Below, piece after piece: positions 45,260 through 64,000 of a DNA stretch of 64,000 bases. The stretch lies in the NCBI GenBank assembly GCA_947247005.1, contig OX365948.1, positions 5,952,001-6,016,000 on the forward strand, in the 5' to 3' direction. This DNA is from Spisula solida. Its lineage: Eukaryota > Mollusca > Bivalvia > Venerida > Mactridae. The translations under genes were made by a program, and so were the position numbers. The notes under the pieces are model-generated. The model was not told the origin of the DNA. It made no database searches and worked only from the letters and a program-made list of their open reading frames with translations. Every line of letters begins with the position of its first letter. Within the stretch, counting starts at the first letter, position 1.

Positions 45260-46575
45260 AATATATCTAAGCACACATCTGACAAATATGCATCAGACAT
45301 ATCAAAGGAAATAAATAGGCTAAAAACTAAAAACGAGGAGAATAAATTATATACATACTCTAGAATTTACCCCGAATTTGAAATACAACCATATCTTTTA
45401 ATCGAAAGAGGGCTGTATCTTAAAGGCCTAAACTTTCAAAGGAACTGAGAATTTGTAATGACTGTAATTATATAGAAAATGAACATTTTTTACTACATTG
45501 TACAAAATTTACAGAAAGTAGGCGTGTGCTTCTCTAATTCAGGCATAGACACTATTTTGGCCACTGGTCCGACAGGGCAAAAGCCCCAAATTTGTAAATA
45601 GGACAGTTACTGGTCCTCCAGTATGTTCACTGGTCCTTCTGGATTTTCACTGGTCTCCGACCAGCGGACCAGTGTTAATATCGAGCCCTGCTCTTGTTTT
45701 ACCATATCACTTGATCTATTATCGATAATATCGAACCAGACTCAGAAAATTCTTTAACCATTCTTAGAAAGCTTCTTAATCCAATTAATCAGGAGAATGC
45801 AAACAAATTTGTAATTTCATTTAAAAAAACATGATGACCAGATAACTACTAGGTGTTTTAGTGTTTCAATAATGTTTCATGTTTCACTAATGATGCAAGA
45901 AAGTCCTGTCTGATATATGCTCATTGAATGGGCTAAATGAGCTCAGTGTAAAAAGGTTAACTATCTAATTAGGCCTATTGGAAATCACTTGTTAACTGTG
46001 TTAAGCTAACAATGCATTTCTAAAGTATTTACCTCTGAATTAATCATTTAAAAAATAATGTGCATTTTCTATACACCTAGTTAGTAGTTTCATTTTTTCT
46101 GACTGACAAATGTTCATTCAGACTGACTTTTTGTGTCTGTCCAAAGATCTAAAATTCAGATCTTTGGTCTGCCAGTCCAAATGACTGACAGGATTTGCCA
46201 GTCCAAATGACTGACAGAATTTTAAAGTTTTCGTGAAGCCTGCCCTAGCTCATTCCAATACACTCTTTGGTTCTTTAATGTGACTGGTGTATAGCACCCA
46301 TACACACGAGACTACCTCTGGGTTTCCAAAGAGTTCATCTTTAGTTGGGTGCATAGGCAGTCAGCACAAACCCAAATACTCCCCCAGCCAAATCAGATTT
46401 TACCACTGTTTACTTTCTACGACAGGCTACAAACAGAATTGCCGATTATAAAAGCGCCTGTCACATTTTAGCCGTGTAGGTTTATTATTCATTGAAATGG
46501 TATATTACAGGTATCAGCGTGTAGCTACTATATTTTTCTTTAGTCAACACTTTAGTCCTTAAATACACTTTACCC
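45260..46575. other. Intron or gene-free stretch with short repeats
   Basis: Contains several copies of ACTGGTCC between about 45565 and 45675, and a hairpin CCAAAGATCT...AGATCTTTGG at 46141-46169. No exon seen. Confidence 0.35.
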
Positions 46576-46579
46576 AACA

Positions 46580-46650
46580 AACGTCAGAATCACAAACCAG
46601 GCATTCAGCACCACCCAGATTCCCATGCTTGTAAACATGAATTTTGCCAT
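46580..46650 (-). CDS. Possible XKR first coding exon
   Basis: On the minus strand ATG at 46650 opens MAKFMFTSMGIWVVLNAWFV, ILTFVG, a hydrophobic helix that aligns in pattern with XKR TM1 and would continue well into DVALIVYFFTHG of the next exon. The only good donor, GTTGG|GTAAAGTG, leaves phase 2, but the next exon needs phase 1, so as written the join shifts frame by one base. Either one extra G is present in the GGG, or this is not the true exon. Confidence 0.4.
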
Positions 46651-47695
46651 GAAACACAATGTATGTTTCACAAACGGGCCTGGCTTCAATAATTAAAAAA
46701 CATGTACGAAATTAGTCTCCGTCAATATCCAATTCTATTTAGTATTCAGATAACCTTTCGACCTCAACAGATCTTGAAGCGATTATTTGATTGGCTAGAC
46801 TATACGCCGCGTCGTCCATAGTTGTTCAATCGTGAAAGCTCGGCCTTTTCCGTCCGGTGTATATACTGAACGCCTAAATTGGTGACCAAACCAAATTTGC
46901 GATTCTGACATTGTGTAAAGGGTGTGTATTTAAGCACTGAAGTGTTGATATATCCTGAAAGTAAAAATTCTTCGCTACATGCTGATACCCATAATATAGC
47001 ATTTGTCCCAGGAGTAAACAACCACAGGGTGTATTCACTGGTCATATCGACATTACAGGTTAAACCCCGTTTTCCGGGATTACGGAACTAAATTTAATTG
47101 AGCGACAATGTGCGAGATATTCCGAATGTACGTCAGGGGAGCACCTGCTTATAGCAAATAGAGCAACTAGGTACAATAATCGCGATTATTTTAGCCAAAT
47201 GATAAGAATTTGTAAAAAGTTTTACTTGAACACAATAATAACACTATTTGACGATCTCACTGACAATATTTTTGCTTGACCTAATATGTTTAACTGGAAA
47301 AATGCGTATATTTCTCGTCATCGAGCTATGGAAGCGGCAGTGATGATTCTACAGAAATATACGAGGTGCTCCGAATGTCTACCCCCCCCCCTGACTGTGA
47401 AATTTCGAATCCAGATCCTGTAATGTCGATATCGAGAATATTATAGTTTTATTTTGTAAATACCGGAACGTTTTAAATGTATATTGAACAACTCTCAAGT
47501 GGTGGCTGTCTTGCTCAACACCTCACCTGGGACGTAGTACAATCCAGCTGATGGATTCCTGTCCTGTATACGGAAGAATGAATAAATAAAAAAATACGAC
47601 AAGTTATGTGACAGGTACTCCATTTTCTGATATTCGTCTTTCTTAATATAGGTAACCAATGAGAAGGTTGAATTGACTGGGGAAGAAGTAGGGTA
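46651..47695. other. Stretch upstream of the candidate XKR start
   Basis: It could hold the XKR 5' UTR or promoter; no clear signal is visible. The minus frame 46800-47045 (81 residues) has no family motif. A C run (CCCCCCCCCC) lies near 47383. Confidence 0.3.
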
Positions 47696-49655
47696 CGTGC
47701 TGGCGAATGCGGGACAGAGCGTACCATGGGACAGAGCGGACCGTGTTTTGGGACAAAGCGGACCATGTGTTAGGACAGAGCGGACTATGTTATATAATAT
47801 TGTAATTAAATTTATGTGTGCAATAAAATCAAATATATACATATAAATACATGTTATACTAGTTTTAAAGTATCCATACATGAGTATGACCATTATAAAA
47901 AAGAACTGTAAATATTACAAGAAGACGACCATTTTGTTTGTGTTTTTCACAACTATTTGTGTTTGAAGTGCAATATTTATCTTGGTAATCATAGTGCAAT
48001 TATCAACACTATTTATTTTAATTTATTGGCTTACATGTAGTTATGTACATGATATATAATATTGAAAATACAAATTAAAGATATTTTTATTTCTCTCCTA
48101 ATGTTAATTATGTTGTATGAATGATTTATAAATACGCACCTTGTATGCTGTATGTTTAACAGATATTCAAATAAAGTAAATAATACACATTCATAATTGT
48201 CATTTTCATCCTATTCTATCATGATTTTTTCCGCATTCAAACCTAGTGTTGGGACAGAGCGGACCATGTTATAATATTGCAATATAACTTGTAGCAGAAA
48301 ATAAACTCACCTTACAATATATAATTCATCCTCAGTATATAATCGGATTATCCAACTGGTGAAAAAATAAGTTATACAAAAACATACCCATTTATTTATA
48401 CATTAGATACTGTGTTAGTTATTAACAAATGCATACAAAATAACATATCCATTTATGTATTAATTCAATACTCTTTACTGCTAGTGTTCAATGTTGTATA
48501 ATCAACGATGTATTTCTGGAACTAACGCAAATGCCCTGCAAATTGGGCATCTTCTTACCTGCACACATATTAATCTATTTATTTGAGTCTATGTATCCTG
48601 TATTTTACAGGACTGCAATTATTGAATAAACTGAAACTGAGTCTCATCTTGACATACAATACAGATGCATAAGTTTCAACTTCATTACAGAAGGGAAATT
48701 TACGATCAGATACAGATTTCATTCTCACATACGTCAATTATTTATTTAATTAGCCTGTACACCTATAAGTTCGTGCATCTTATATTTGAAATGGGCGCAT
48801 CTGCACAAAAACAAACACACTGGCATCAACCATGTGATAAACTATATCAATTATCTGTCTATTAACAAATTCGAACAAAAAGTTGAATGTCAAACTGCAA
48901 AAACTTGCAAAATCGGCCTCAATGTTACATGCAGTCTGCAGTTTTAATATAAACATTTTTGACCTATAAGTTCGTGCACATAAACTGATGACGTCATTAG
49001 GATCGCACAGGGAGGATATTGCCATTAAAAAGTTTTGTAAAATCAAGTTTGATCAATTGTCTGTAAGTAAGCGCCATTTTCCAATCGTAGATTTATCGTA
49101 TCTAATGCAAATTTTGAGGAAAACAAATGTCACCCTAATTCGCGACCGGAAGCGGTGAATATGTAAACAGTAAAATTGGTGCTCGGACAAAACCCACCTG
49201 TGAACGTAATAAACCCGTTTTTGTGGCATCTTTTTGCATTATCCAGCAGGATAAATGTCTTTTTAATAACTTAAAATGAATTTGGACACAAAAATGAGAC
49301 TTTTAGCAAAGAAATGAACGTTTTACTAAAATGCACAAACTTGTAGGAATGCACGAAGTTATAGGAATAGAGGCTATATATTAATGGCGATAATTGTGAT
49401 TCCAACTTGTTCAGGAATAGTTGTGAAAAATACGAACGAACGGGTCGCACTCGCTTGACATTTCATATTTTTCACTACTTTATACTCTTATCTATCATAT
49501 AATATGGTATCTACTTCATATATAATTTATTCCATGGCACAACTTTTAATCATAATATTATAGCATGGTCTGCTCTGTGAGTCTGTCCCAACACACGGTC
49601 CGCTTCGACCGCTTTGTCCCAAAACACGGTCCGCTCTGTCCTGCTACCCGTGCTG
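47696..49655. mobile_element. Element of about 2 kb with long inverted ends made of tandem GGGACAGAGCGGACC units
   Basis: The left end at 47696-47815 has three or four copies of GGGACAGAGCGGACC-like units. The right end at 49555-49655 is the inverted counterpart (GGTCCGCTCTGTCC, GGTCCGCTTTGTCCC). A lone extra copy, TTGGGACAGAGCGGACCATG, is at 48248. No transposase frame. Probably a non-autonomous DNA transposon; the target duplication was not resolved. Confidence 0.55.
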
Positions 49656-58055
<8,400 letters not shown>

Positions 58056-59435
58056 ATAACTACTTGTAACCTGGACACTGCATGTATATGTTGCCAAATG
58101 ACTCGTGCAAGTTAGTCAAGTTGTTAATATTTAAACAAGTTTCTCCAAATTGCACAAATTGTATTGTTCATGGGAGGCAATCCATATTGTCTATTTTTAT
58201 AGTCATCTTTGATGGCCTCCCTTAGTTTTTAATTAGGTTTTATCTAAGCAAGGAAGATAAAACAATAGGAGGTCAGAGTTCACCTATAGTGGGTGGATAA
58301 TTGTTTACAACTTTAGTTGAATGAATAAGGTGAGTTTGATTTTACTGTCCTTGAATAGGGGATCTAGTTGAAAGGAATTAAATGCTACAAGTTTATGAAT
58401 GTATAGCATTAAAGAATGTATTGAATTCAATGTTCATAAAGTTGCATTGGATAAATATTTGTAGTTATCATTGAGTGTTAAAATACTACAATCTCGCATT
58501 ATGTCTGATTTTATCTGTCCCCACCTCATCTCAATGTAACCACTGATGATATCAATTCTATAAGGATCATCTACCAATGTTGATGTTTAATTTTCTTAGA
58601 AGTGAAGTTTTAACAGCCAGATACTGTACTTTTAACACACTTTAAATCAATGCAGCTTTTATTTAAATTGATGTCAATGAGACAGCCATAAAGATTATCA
58701 AGCTCTAATCTTATAACGGTAATATTGTCTACAATTCTTTAAAGTCCCATTATGCCTTAAATGGCTATATTCAAAAAACAATAATTGGCAACCTATCTGC
58801 AGAGCACCAAAGGAGGCAACACCATAAGCTGGTAGAAAACAAAAAAGCCTCCTGTTGGTTTGTTTGGTTTAAAACGGAATATAAACAATAAATGCATAAT
58901 TGAAAAAGTCTAAGGGGAGCAACTCTTGCAAAATTAGTATTTTGTCATCCATACATTGTACTAAATGTGATTTTTGGCATACTGTTTCAACTATATAGCT
59001 GACATTCTGTCGTCAATTACATGTATTGGTCATTTGAAAAAAATATCCTAATTTTTCGTATTTACTGTTTACTGAATGATCAGGAAAAAAGTTTTGGGAG
59101 AGATAATGTGACTTTAAATAATTGTTCTTGACTATAACTTTTTATACTTTACAATTTCAAGTTTTTGTGTTAAAACTTAAACTGTACTTGTGACAGTTTT
59201 CGTATTTCAACACCAAAGTAAGACTTAATTCTAAAATCTTGTATCTTATTGCAAATGGTCAATGAACGATTCTAAAATCTGGTATATTGATAACATTATT
59301 ATAAAACAATACACCATGTCATAATCACTATATTTAAACTTAAAAGCTTGTGTTTCTTTCAAATCCATTCGTTTAGCCTTTAAGTTTCCTTCTTCATATG
59401 GTCGTTTTCATCGCTTGCATGTTTTCTGAAATATA
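58056..59435. other. Gene-free AT-rich stretch downstream of TFB1M
   Basis: No exon seen. AATAAA occurs near 58886 (AAACAATAAATGC), a weak candidate poly(A) signal for the long TFB1M transcript. Confidence 0.35.
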
Positions 59436-59660
59436 CAGGTTCTATCCCAGGCCACGTTATTCTGGAGACAAAATAAAAATGGTACCAGAAATTCCCTTGC
59501 TAGACGCTCAGTATGAAACTCCTGGCTTCTCTTCTCTTATACCCTCGTGGTGCTGGATAACATCAGGAATGAGGTGTTGAGAGTGATTAATAATAAGTTG
59601 GAAAAAACTTGTTTTACAATCAACCTGAAATAAATAAGTATAAACTAGATTAAAGTATTA
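59436..59660 (+). mobile_element. 5'-truncated copy of the tRNA-derived SINE
   Basis: Same body as the SINE at 57086-57350 but in plus orientation: AAATAAAAATGGTACCAGAA, TTCCCTTGCTAGACGCTCAG, CAGGAATGAGGTGTTGAGAG and AAATAAATAAGTATAAACTA. Only a decayed trace of box B (GTTCTATCCC) remains. The 60-residue frame at 59398-59580 is an artefact. Confidence 0.75.
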
Positions 59661-59712
59661 ATTCATTATGGATTCATGGAATAGATTGATGGGCTGACAT
59701 GGTATACATGTA

Positions 59713-60652
59713 CGAGGGGGGATCAATATATTCGAAGACTTTCCTTCTAACTTCTTAAATATTGATTCTAGAACACTGAAATTACCAGGCAATATAGATC
59801 TATCAATTATCTAGCGTTTTAATTAATTAATTATATTGTGACGTCACAATTTTCTTGATGACGTCACTTATTGTGACCAAGGTGCAGTGCGCGCCGTCGA
59901 GCGTGACAGACAATAAATAATCACAGAGCAATGGCATTTCCTTAAGAGTAACGCCTAACTTGAAAATCCTTGCGATAGCTCGAAGATGATTTGACCAACA
60001 TGTATGGGGATTCTTTGCACTCAAATCAGTGATCTACACGTGATTTTGTTGTTGATGTGATTGTAGGGACTCTGTCAAACTGACGCCATGGTAAAATAAG
60101 AATAAAAGGAAGAATTAAAACAGAGTTAGGAATACTCCTCCTTAATTTCTGAGAAATAAGAGGCATATTTCGGAAAGATATGTTACTGGCAAACTCTACG
60201 ATCAGTATAGATTACAAAGCAATAAAGCTTTCATTCCATTTGAAATGAGTTCTTTAGAAATTGCGCCCTAAACTTGTTAGGTCGTGATTCCTTCTTCGTC
60301 GGGATGATGCTACCGTGTAAAGCCAACCGCTTTTTTCAGAATTTTAAGTCCAGTAACGCAACGAGACAATTTTTATTCTGCCTTACATTCCAGAGTTGGC
60401 TATTTATGACTTATTTCTGTATTAAAAGTAAATAAATCGTATACAGTGGGTCGGATATGAGTCCAGAAAGGAGCTTGGTGCTGCTCAAACGGTGACAGCC
60501 TGCGTCACGCACCCATTACATGAATAAAACTATGTTATAGGTGCATCCGGTCGGAGATATCCTTCACTGAATAATGCTTATTTGCTTTTGAGCCTTGCTG
60601 ACAAAACAAAATTGCTAGATGAAAAGCCCACAAATATATTGATCACCCCTCG
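59713..60652. mobile_element. Mariner-like non-autonomous element
   Basis: The left end TA|CGAGGGGGGATCAATATATT and the right end AATATATTGATCACCCCTCG|TA are inverted, with the TA duplication at 59711-59712 and 60653-60654. 940 bp, with no transposase frame. Confidence 0.7.
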
Positions 60653-60927
60653 TATATGGTTTTTCTTTGGTTTTTTTGTTCATGAAACAATTAGTTTCAC
60701 ATACAATTATATACATTTCCTGCTATGTTTAGATGCGCAAAGATAACTTCCTTACTAAGATTAAGTACACATCTATTTGTTTACCACATGTCTCCCTGCT
60801 CATTGAGTATGTTAAATGAACTACTGGGTATTTACAATTATTAATGGATTTTTATGAGTGGTAAAAAATTATTTATAAATATTTGTTTTACAAAAAGTCT
60901 GGAGTTGATAAGTTCCATTTTTTTCAG

Positions 60928-61055
60928 ATTTTTTGCTTGACTGATGTACGAGGTTTGATGTTAGAATGAGTGCAGAAAATTCAGCAGTGGCCACCCTGGC
61001 ACCTTGTGTCTCCATATCCGACACACAAACTTGGGAAAAAGATAAGAAATATGTG
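60928..61055 (+). CDS. First coding exon of a PX-domain protein, possibly SGK3-like (partial)
   Basis: Acceptor CCATTTTTTTCAG ends at 60927; ATG at 60966; donor AAATATGTG|GTAAGT at 61055, phase 0. The 30 residues are MSAENSAVATLAPCVSISDT followed by QTWEKDKKYV. The pattern V-S-I-x, then a charged stretch, then K-K-x-[YF]-x-V resembles the start of the PX domain in SGK3-type kinases, where YKVLV would follow. Other PX proteins (sorting nexins) start similarly, so the family is uncertain. The bases 60928-60965 would be 5' UTR. The rest of the gene must lie beyond 64000; no second exon was found. Confidence 0.45.
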
Positions 61056-61264
61056 GTAAGTTAGTTGTTTATTATGTTGATTTTAAAGAGTTTCAAACAT
61101 TCAAGATGCACAATTGTTGGTGGCTGAATAGTCAGTACATCCACTTTGTCCTGGAGAACAGGTACCGGTAGTTCCAGGATCAACCCCTGGTTATGATTAT
61201 ACCAAAGTCCTTATACATGGTACTGGTATAACTCGTTTGGCACTCGGCATATGAGAGTATACAT

Positions 61265-61600
61265 GGGACATTAAAAAATAAACAGGACTGGGGCCCTCAC
61301 GGGTACAGTTTAAATATTATACAAATGTTATTACATAACATTGAATCAGAATTCAATTGCGAAAAATTGATATCTGATTCATCGAGTTACACTCTTAAAA
61401 AAGCAACGTCATTTGTGCGACGGGTCGGCGTTAGTGACCTTCGTTTATTCATCTGTAACTCTCGGACCGCGTATTTTTGTTTTCATAATTTTACTGTATA
61501 TAGAAAAAGGATTTTGATTTCTGACGGTATATAATTTTATTTATTTTGTTTAACCATGAGGGTTTTGTGACAATAGTCCTGTTTATTTTTGAATGTCCGG
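61265..61600. mobile_element. Short inverted-repeat MITE
   Basis: The ends are GGGACATTAAAAAATAAACA, GGACT and the near complement AGTCCTGTTTATTTTTGAAT, GTCC. About 335 bp, inside the intron after the PX exon. Confidence 0.6.
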
Positions 61601-62137
61601 AGTAGTCCAGTCAGGGTAAGAATAGAGTGGCTCAGTGGTCAGGTCCACTATTACAGTGTAAGCTTATACAAACAGAGCATAATTTCAATGCTAAACTAAC
61701 ATACTATATTCGCTCTACCTGTTCAGGTAATGGTTGTAAACTTTTGTGTACACACATTTATGATAACGTCACTCTCACAATATTCTAACTGGACTGTAGT
61801 TCCACGACTACTGGTGAGGCGAATGTAGGGATAATGTGCGGGGTAATCTCCAAATTACTGGTATATGGGTAAAAAAATAAAAAAGCTCTGAAATGACACA
61901 GCTTTAAGGTTTGCCTGAAAATATTTTTGATTGGTATTGACTAATTCATATGCATACCATAATCAAAGCACAAGTTTTGCAAAGTACAAATTGTTAGACA
62001 ATCATGAAAAATGCTGTAGCTGGGATAAGTAACTTGAGAATTAAAAGTTAGGTAACTTAACATTTTGAGGTTTGTTCAGCTATAGTGTTATACAGAATAA
62101 CATAGTGTACTGTGTCTTGTAACAGGAAAGGAACGTA
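61601..62137. other. Gene-free stretch (intron of the downstream gene)
   Basis: No exon or defined repeat recognised. Confidence 0.35.
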
Positions 62138-62349
62138 ACTATAGTGCGCCCAGGATAACGTAATGTTTACAAACATGAATCGGTTTTGTCAACTATTGGA
62201 AAGTTGGTTTTCCACATTACTAAAGAAACCAGATAAGGTCAGTTTTGTTCTAAAAACATATCGGATAAATCATTCACACCTGATTAATCCACCTAAATGG
62301 ATTATACCAAAATTTCCCGCCTTTCATGTTATCCTGGGCGCACTATAGT
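62138..62349. mobile_element. 212-bp MITE with perfect 22-bp inverted ends
   Basis: Left ACTATAGTGCGCCCAGGATA, AC (62138-62159) and its exact complement at 62328-62349. Too short to code for anything; the frame at 62163-62348 is an artefact. Confidence 0.8.
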
Positions 62350-63287
62350 AGTCAGACTGTCCCTACAGAACTTTCTATAGCTCAAAGAAATTAACTTGGT
62401 CCTCAGACCAGAATGCATAATTGAATAGTTGATTTCCTGTCTAAATATTTTGTCGGCCTTGTCTGACTTTATAAGCGGACAGGATTATGTCTGTACAGGG
62501 TGTACTTTAAACACTAGTCTACATGACTTTCTTCCAGAACTTACTGTATTTTGTGCGAGAAGCTGGTAATATATTCATGCGTAAAGGTCAATGACAGCGT
62601 TAATTTGGTTGAACTATGTACAATAACTTATTGTTATAAAATGTAAAAAGCTGTGTCTTTATTGGAGAATTTGTCCTCTACTGTATTATCACCTAGTCAC
62701 AAGGTAACCAAATATCTCAAAAAAGATCTGTCACAAAATATAGTTTGTAAGAACTTGTGATTTAATATAGACTGTGAGTTACTTAACAGAGCTGTGATAT
62801 AATTCACAAACACTACGCCTAAAGCTTCGACTTTATATCTAGATCTGCTGTTATTGAACCACTCAAAGGAATGAAATCTGTTATTGTATCGTTCAAAGGA
62901 ATGAAATTGTGTCTGTCTAGCCGTAACCCATTCCTTCCATTGAAGTTTTTCACCAATTTTATCCAAGTTTGTATTGTTACAACACCAAAGGTCTACCACA
63001 CCACACTGTAAAGCTTGTTATGAAGTTTTGTATTTTATGTCTGGATCCAGGATGTAAATGAAATAAACGGATACAGTCACTGCAATAATGGTGAGACATT
63101 TTGTTGCAGTCCGTTAAATTCCATTAAGCCCTCCTAAAAAATATTTGACATGCAAAAATCTTAAGACAGCATGTTATGGTGAGTCTGGACATTGATATTG
63201 TTAATGGTGCCAAACACTGAGAACAGTGGAGCGCTGAGAACAATGGAACGCTGAGAACAGTGGAGCGCATTATTCAAGGATTGTTTT
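62350..63287. other. Gene-free stretch (intron of the downstream gene)
   Basis: A short direct repeat GCTGAGAACA.TGGA.C occurs three times at about 63216-63268. The minus frame at 62697-62999 has no family motif. Confidence 0.35.
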
Positions 63288-64000
63288 TATGCCCCCGTAT
63301 CGATAGATCAGGAGGCATATAGTGATTCACCTGTCCGTCCGTCCGTTCGTCCGTCCAATTCTTGTCCTGGCTATTTCTCAAGAACCACTACTCAGATTTT
63401 AACAAAACTTCATGGATAGCTTCACTACCAAGTGGAGATGTGCTTATCGTCTACACGTTCCGGTTCGCTGATAATTCACACAGTTATGCCCCTTTGAAGA
63501 TCGCACTATATACTAAATTCTTGTCCTCCGGGCTATTTCTCAAGAACCACTGCTCAGATTTTAACAAAACTTCATGGATAGCTTCACTACAAAGTGGAGA
63601 TGCGCATATCGTCGGCACTTTCGGGTTCGCTGATTATTCACACAGTTATGCCCCTTGGAAGATTGCACTATAACAATATACTAAATTCTTGTCCGCAATA
63701 TTTCTCAAGAACCACTGCTCAGATTTTAACAAAACTTCATGGATATATTCACTACCAAGTGGAGATGAGCATATCGTCGGCACATTTCCGGTTCGCTGAT
63801 AATTCACACAGTTATGCCCCTTGGAAGATATCCAATATAACTATATACTTTATTTTTGTCCCCAATATTTTCGGCTTTTTTGGTTTTCTTTCCATTCAAA
63901 GTAAGTATATTTACCAAGTGGATATGCGCATATCGTCGGCACGTTCCGGTTTGCTGATAATTCACACATTTATGCCCCTTGGAAGATATCCAATATAACT
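63288..64000 (+). mobile_element. Helentron-like element, CGATAG subfamily, copy 3 (cut by the window end)
   Basis: The left end TTTATGCCCCCGTATCGATA, GATCAGGAGGCAT and CACCTGTCCGTCCGTCCG match copies 1 and 2. The body differs: at least three tandem units of about 170 bp (CTATTTCTCAAGAACCACT, AACAAAACTTCATGGATA, GTTCGCTGATAATTCACACA). The right end is outside the window. Confidence 0.6.

Noticed and set aside
46800..47045. Minus-strand 81-residue frame upstream of XKR
   Set aside because: No motif, no membrane pattern of XKR type and no fitting donor in phase with 44469.
62697..62999. Minus-strand 100-residue frame with repeated HSFERYNN and HSFEWFNN
   Set aside because: The peptide repeat comes from a short local DNA duplication; no splice signals or family match.

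Overview
The window looks like nuclear DNA of a bivalve mollusc. It is AT-rich, has spliced genes with short exons and long introns, and is dense in small interspersed repeats. Many of those repeats carry a TGTCCGTCCGTCC stretch and end in a GGGCCC palindrome followed by CTCTTGTT, a repeat style I associate with bivalve genomes. Nothing prokaryotic is present. The species cannot be named from the sequence alone.

Layout. (1) 1-6743: nested repeats, with no exon seen. (2) 6744-15300, plus strand: the 3' part of a BSDC1-like gene (BSD domain-containing protein 1). Four exons can be joined in phase: the BSD domain, an acidic Ser/Asp-rich linker, an acidic helix, and a terminal DDDWENWD. The introns are dominated by minisatellites whose units look like splice signals. 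(3) 15300-28360: a gene-free stretch of MITEs, Helentron-like elements, minisatellites and a dead CR1/L2-type LINE that is itself split by another element. (4) 33926-44469, minus strand, with a possible first exon near 46650: an XK-related (XKR) membrane protein in at least seven exons, ending in a single 3.5-kb exon that encodes a very long Ser/Asp-rich cytoplasmic tail. (5) 50594-54651, plus strand, probably running to 58055: TFB1M, the mitochondrial 12S rRNA adenine dimethyltransferase. (6) 60928-61055, plus strand: a first coding exon that resembles the N-terminus of a PX-domain protein of the SGK3 type; the rest lies beyond the window. (7) The tail to 64000 holds more MITEs and the start of another Helentron-like element.

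The genes do not form a functional cluster; they are independent housekeeping or membrane genes in a repeat-rich region. The most unusual structure is in BSDC1. Its last intron begins with about 35 tandem 33-bp copies that each carry a GTATGT donor. The first 17 are in frame with the upstream exon. The intron continues with about 125 copies of a 22-bp unit carrying CTAAC (branch-point-like) and CAG (acceptor-like). A third array, also of 33 bp, ends next to the acceptor of the BSD exon and appears to supply its branch point. The second most unusual feature is the roughly 1,180-residue last exon of the XKR protein, with four Y-x-N-I motifs and a cluster of DxxD motifs.

All exon calls come from reading splice sites and conserved protein motifs by eye. 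No alignment or database search was run.
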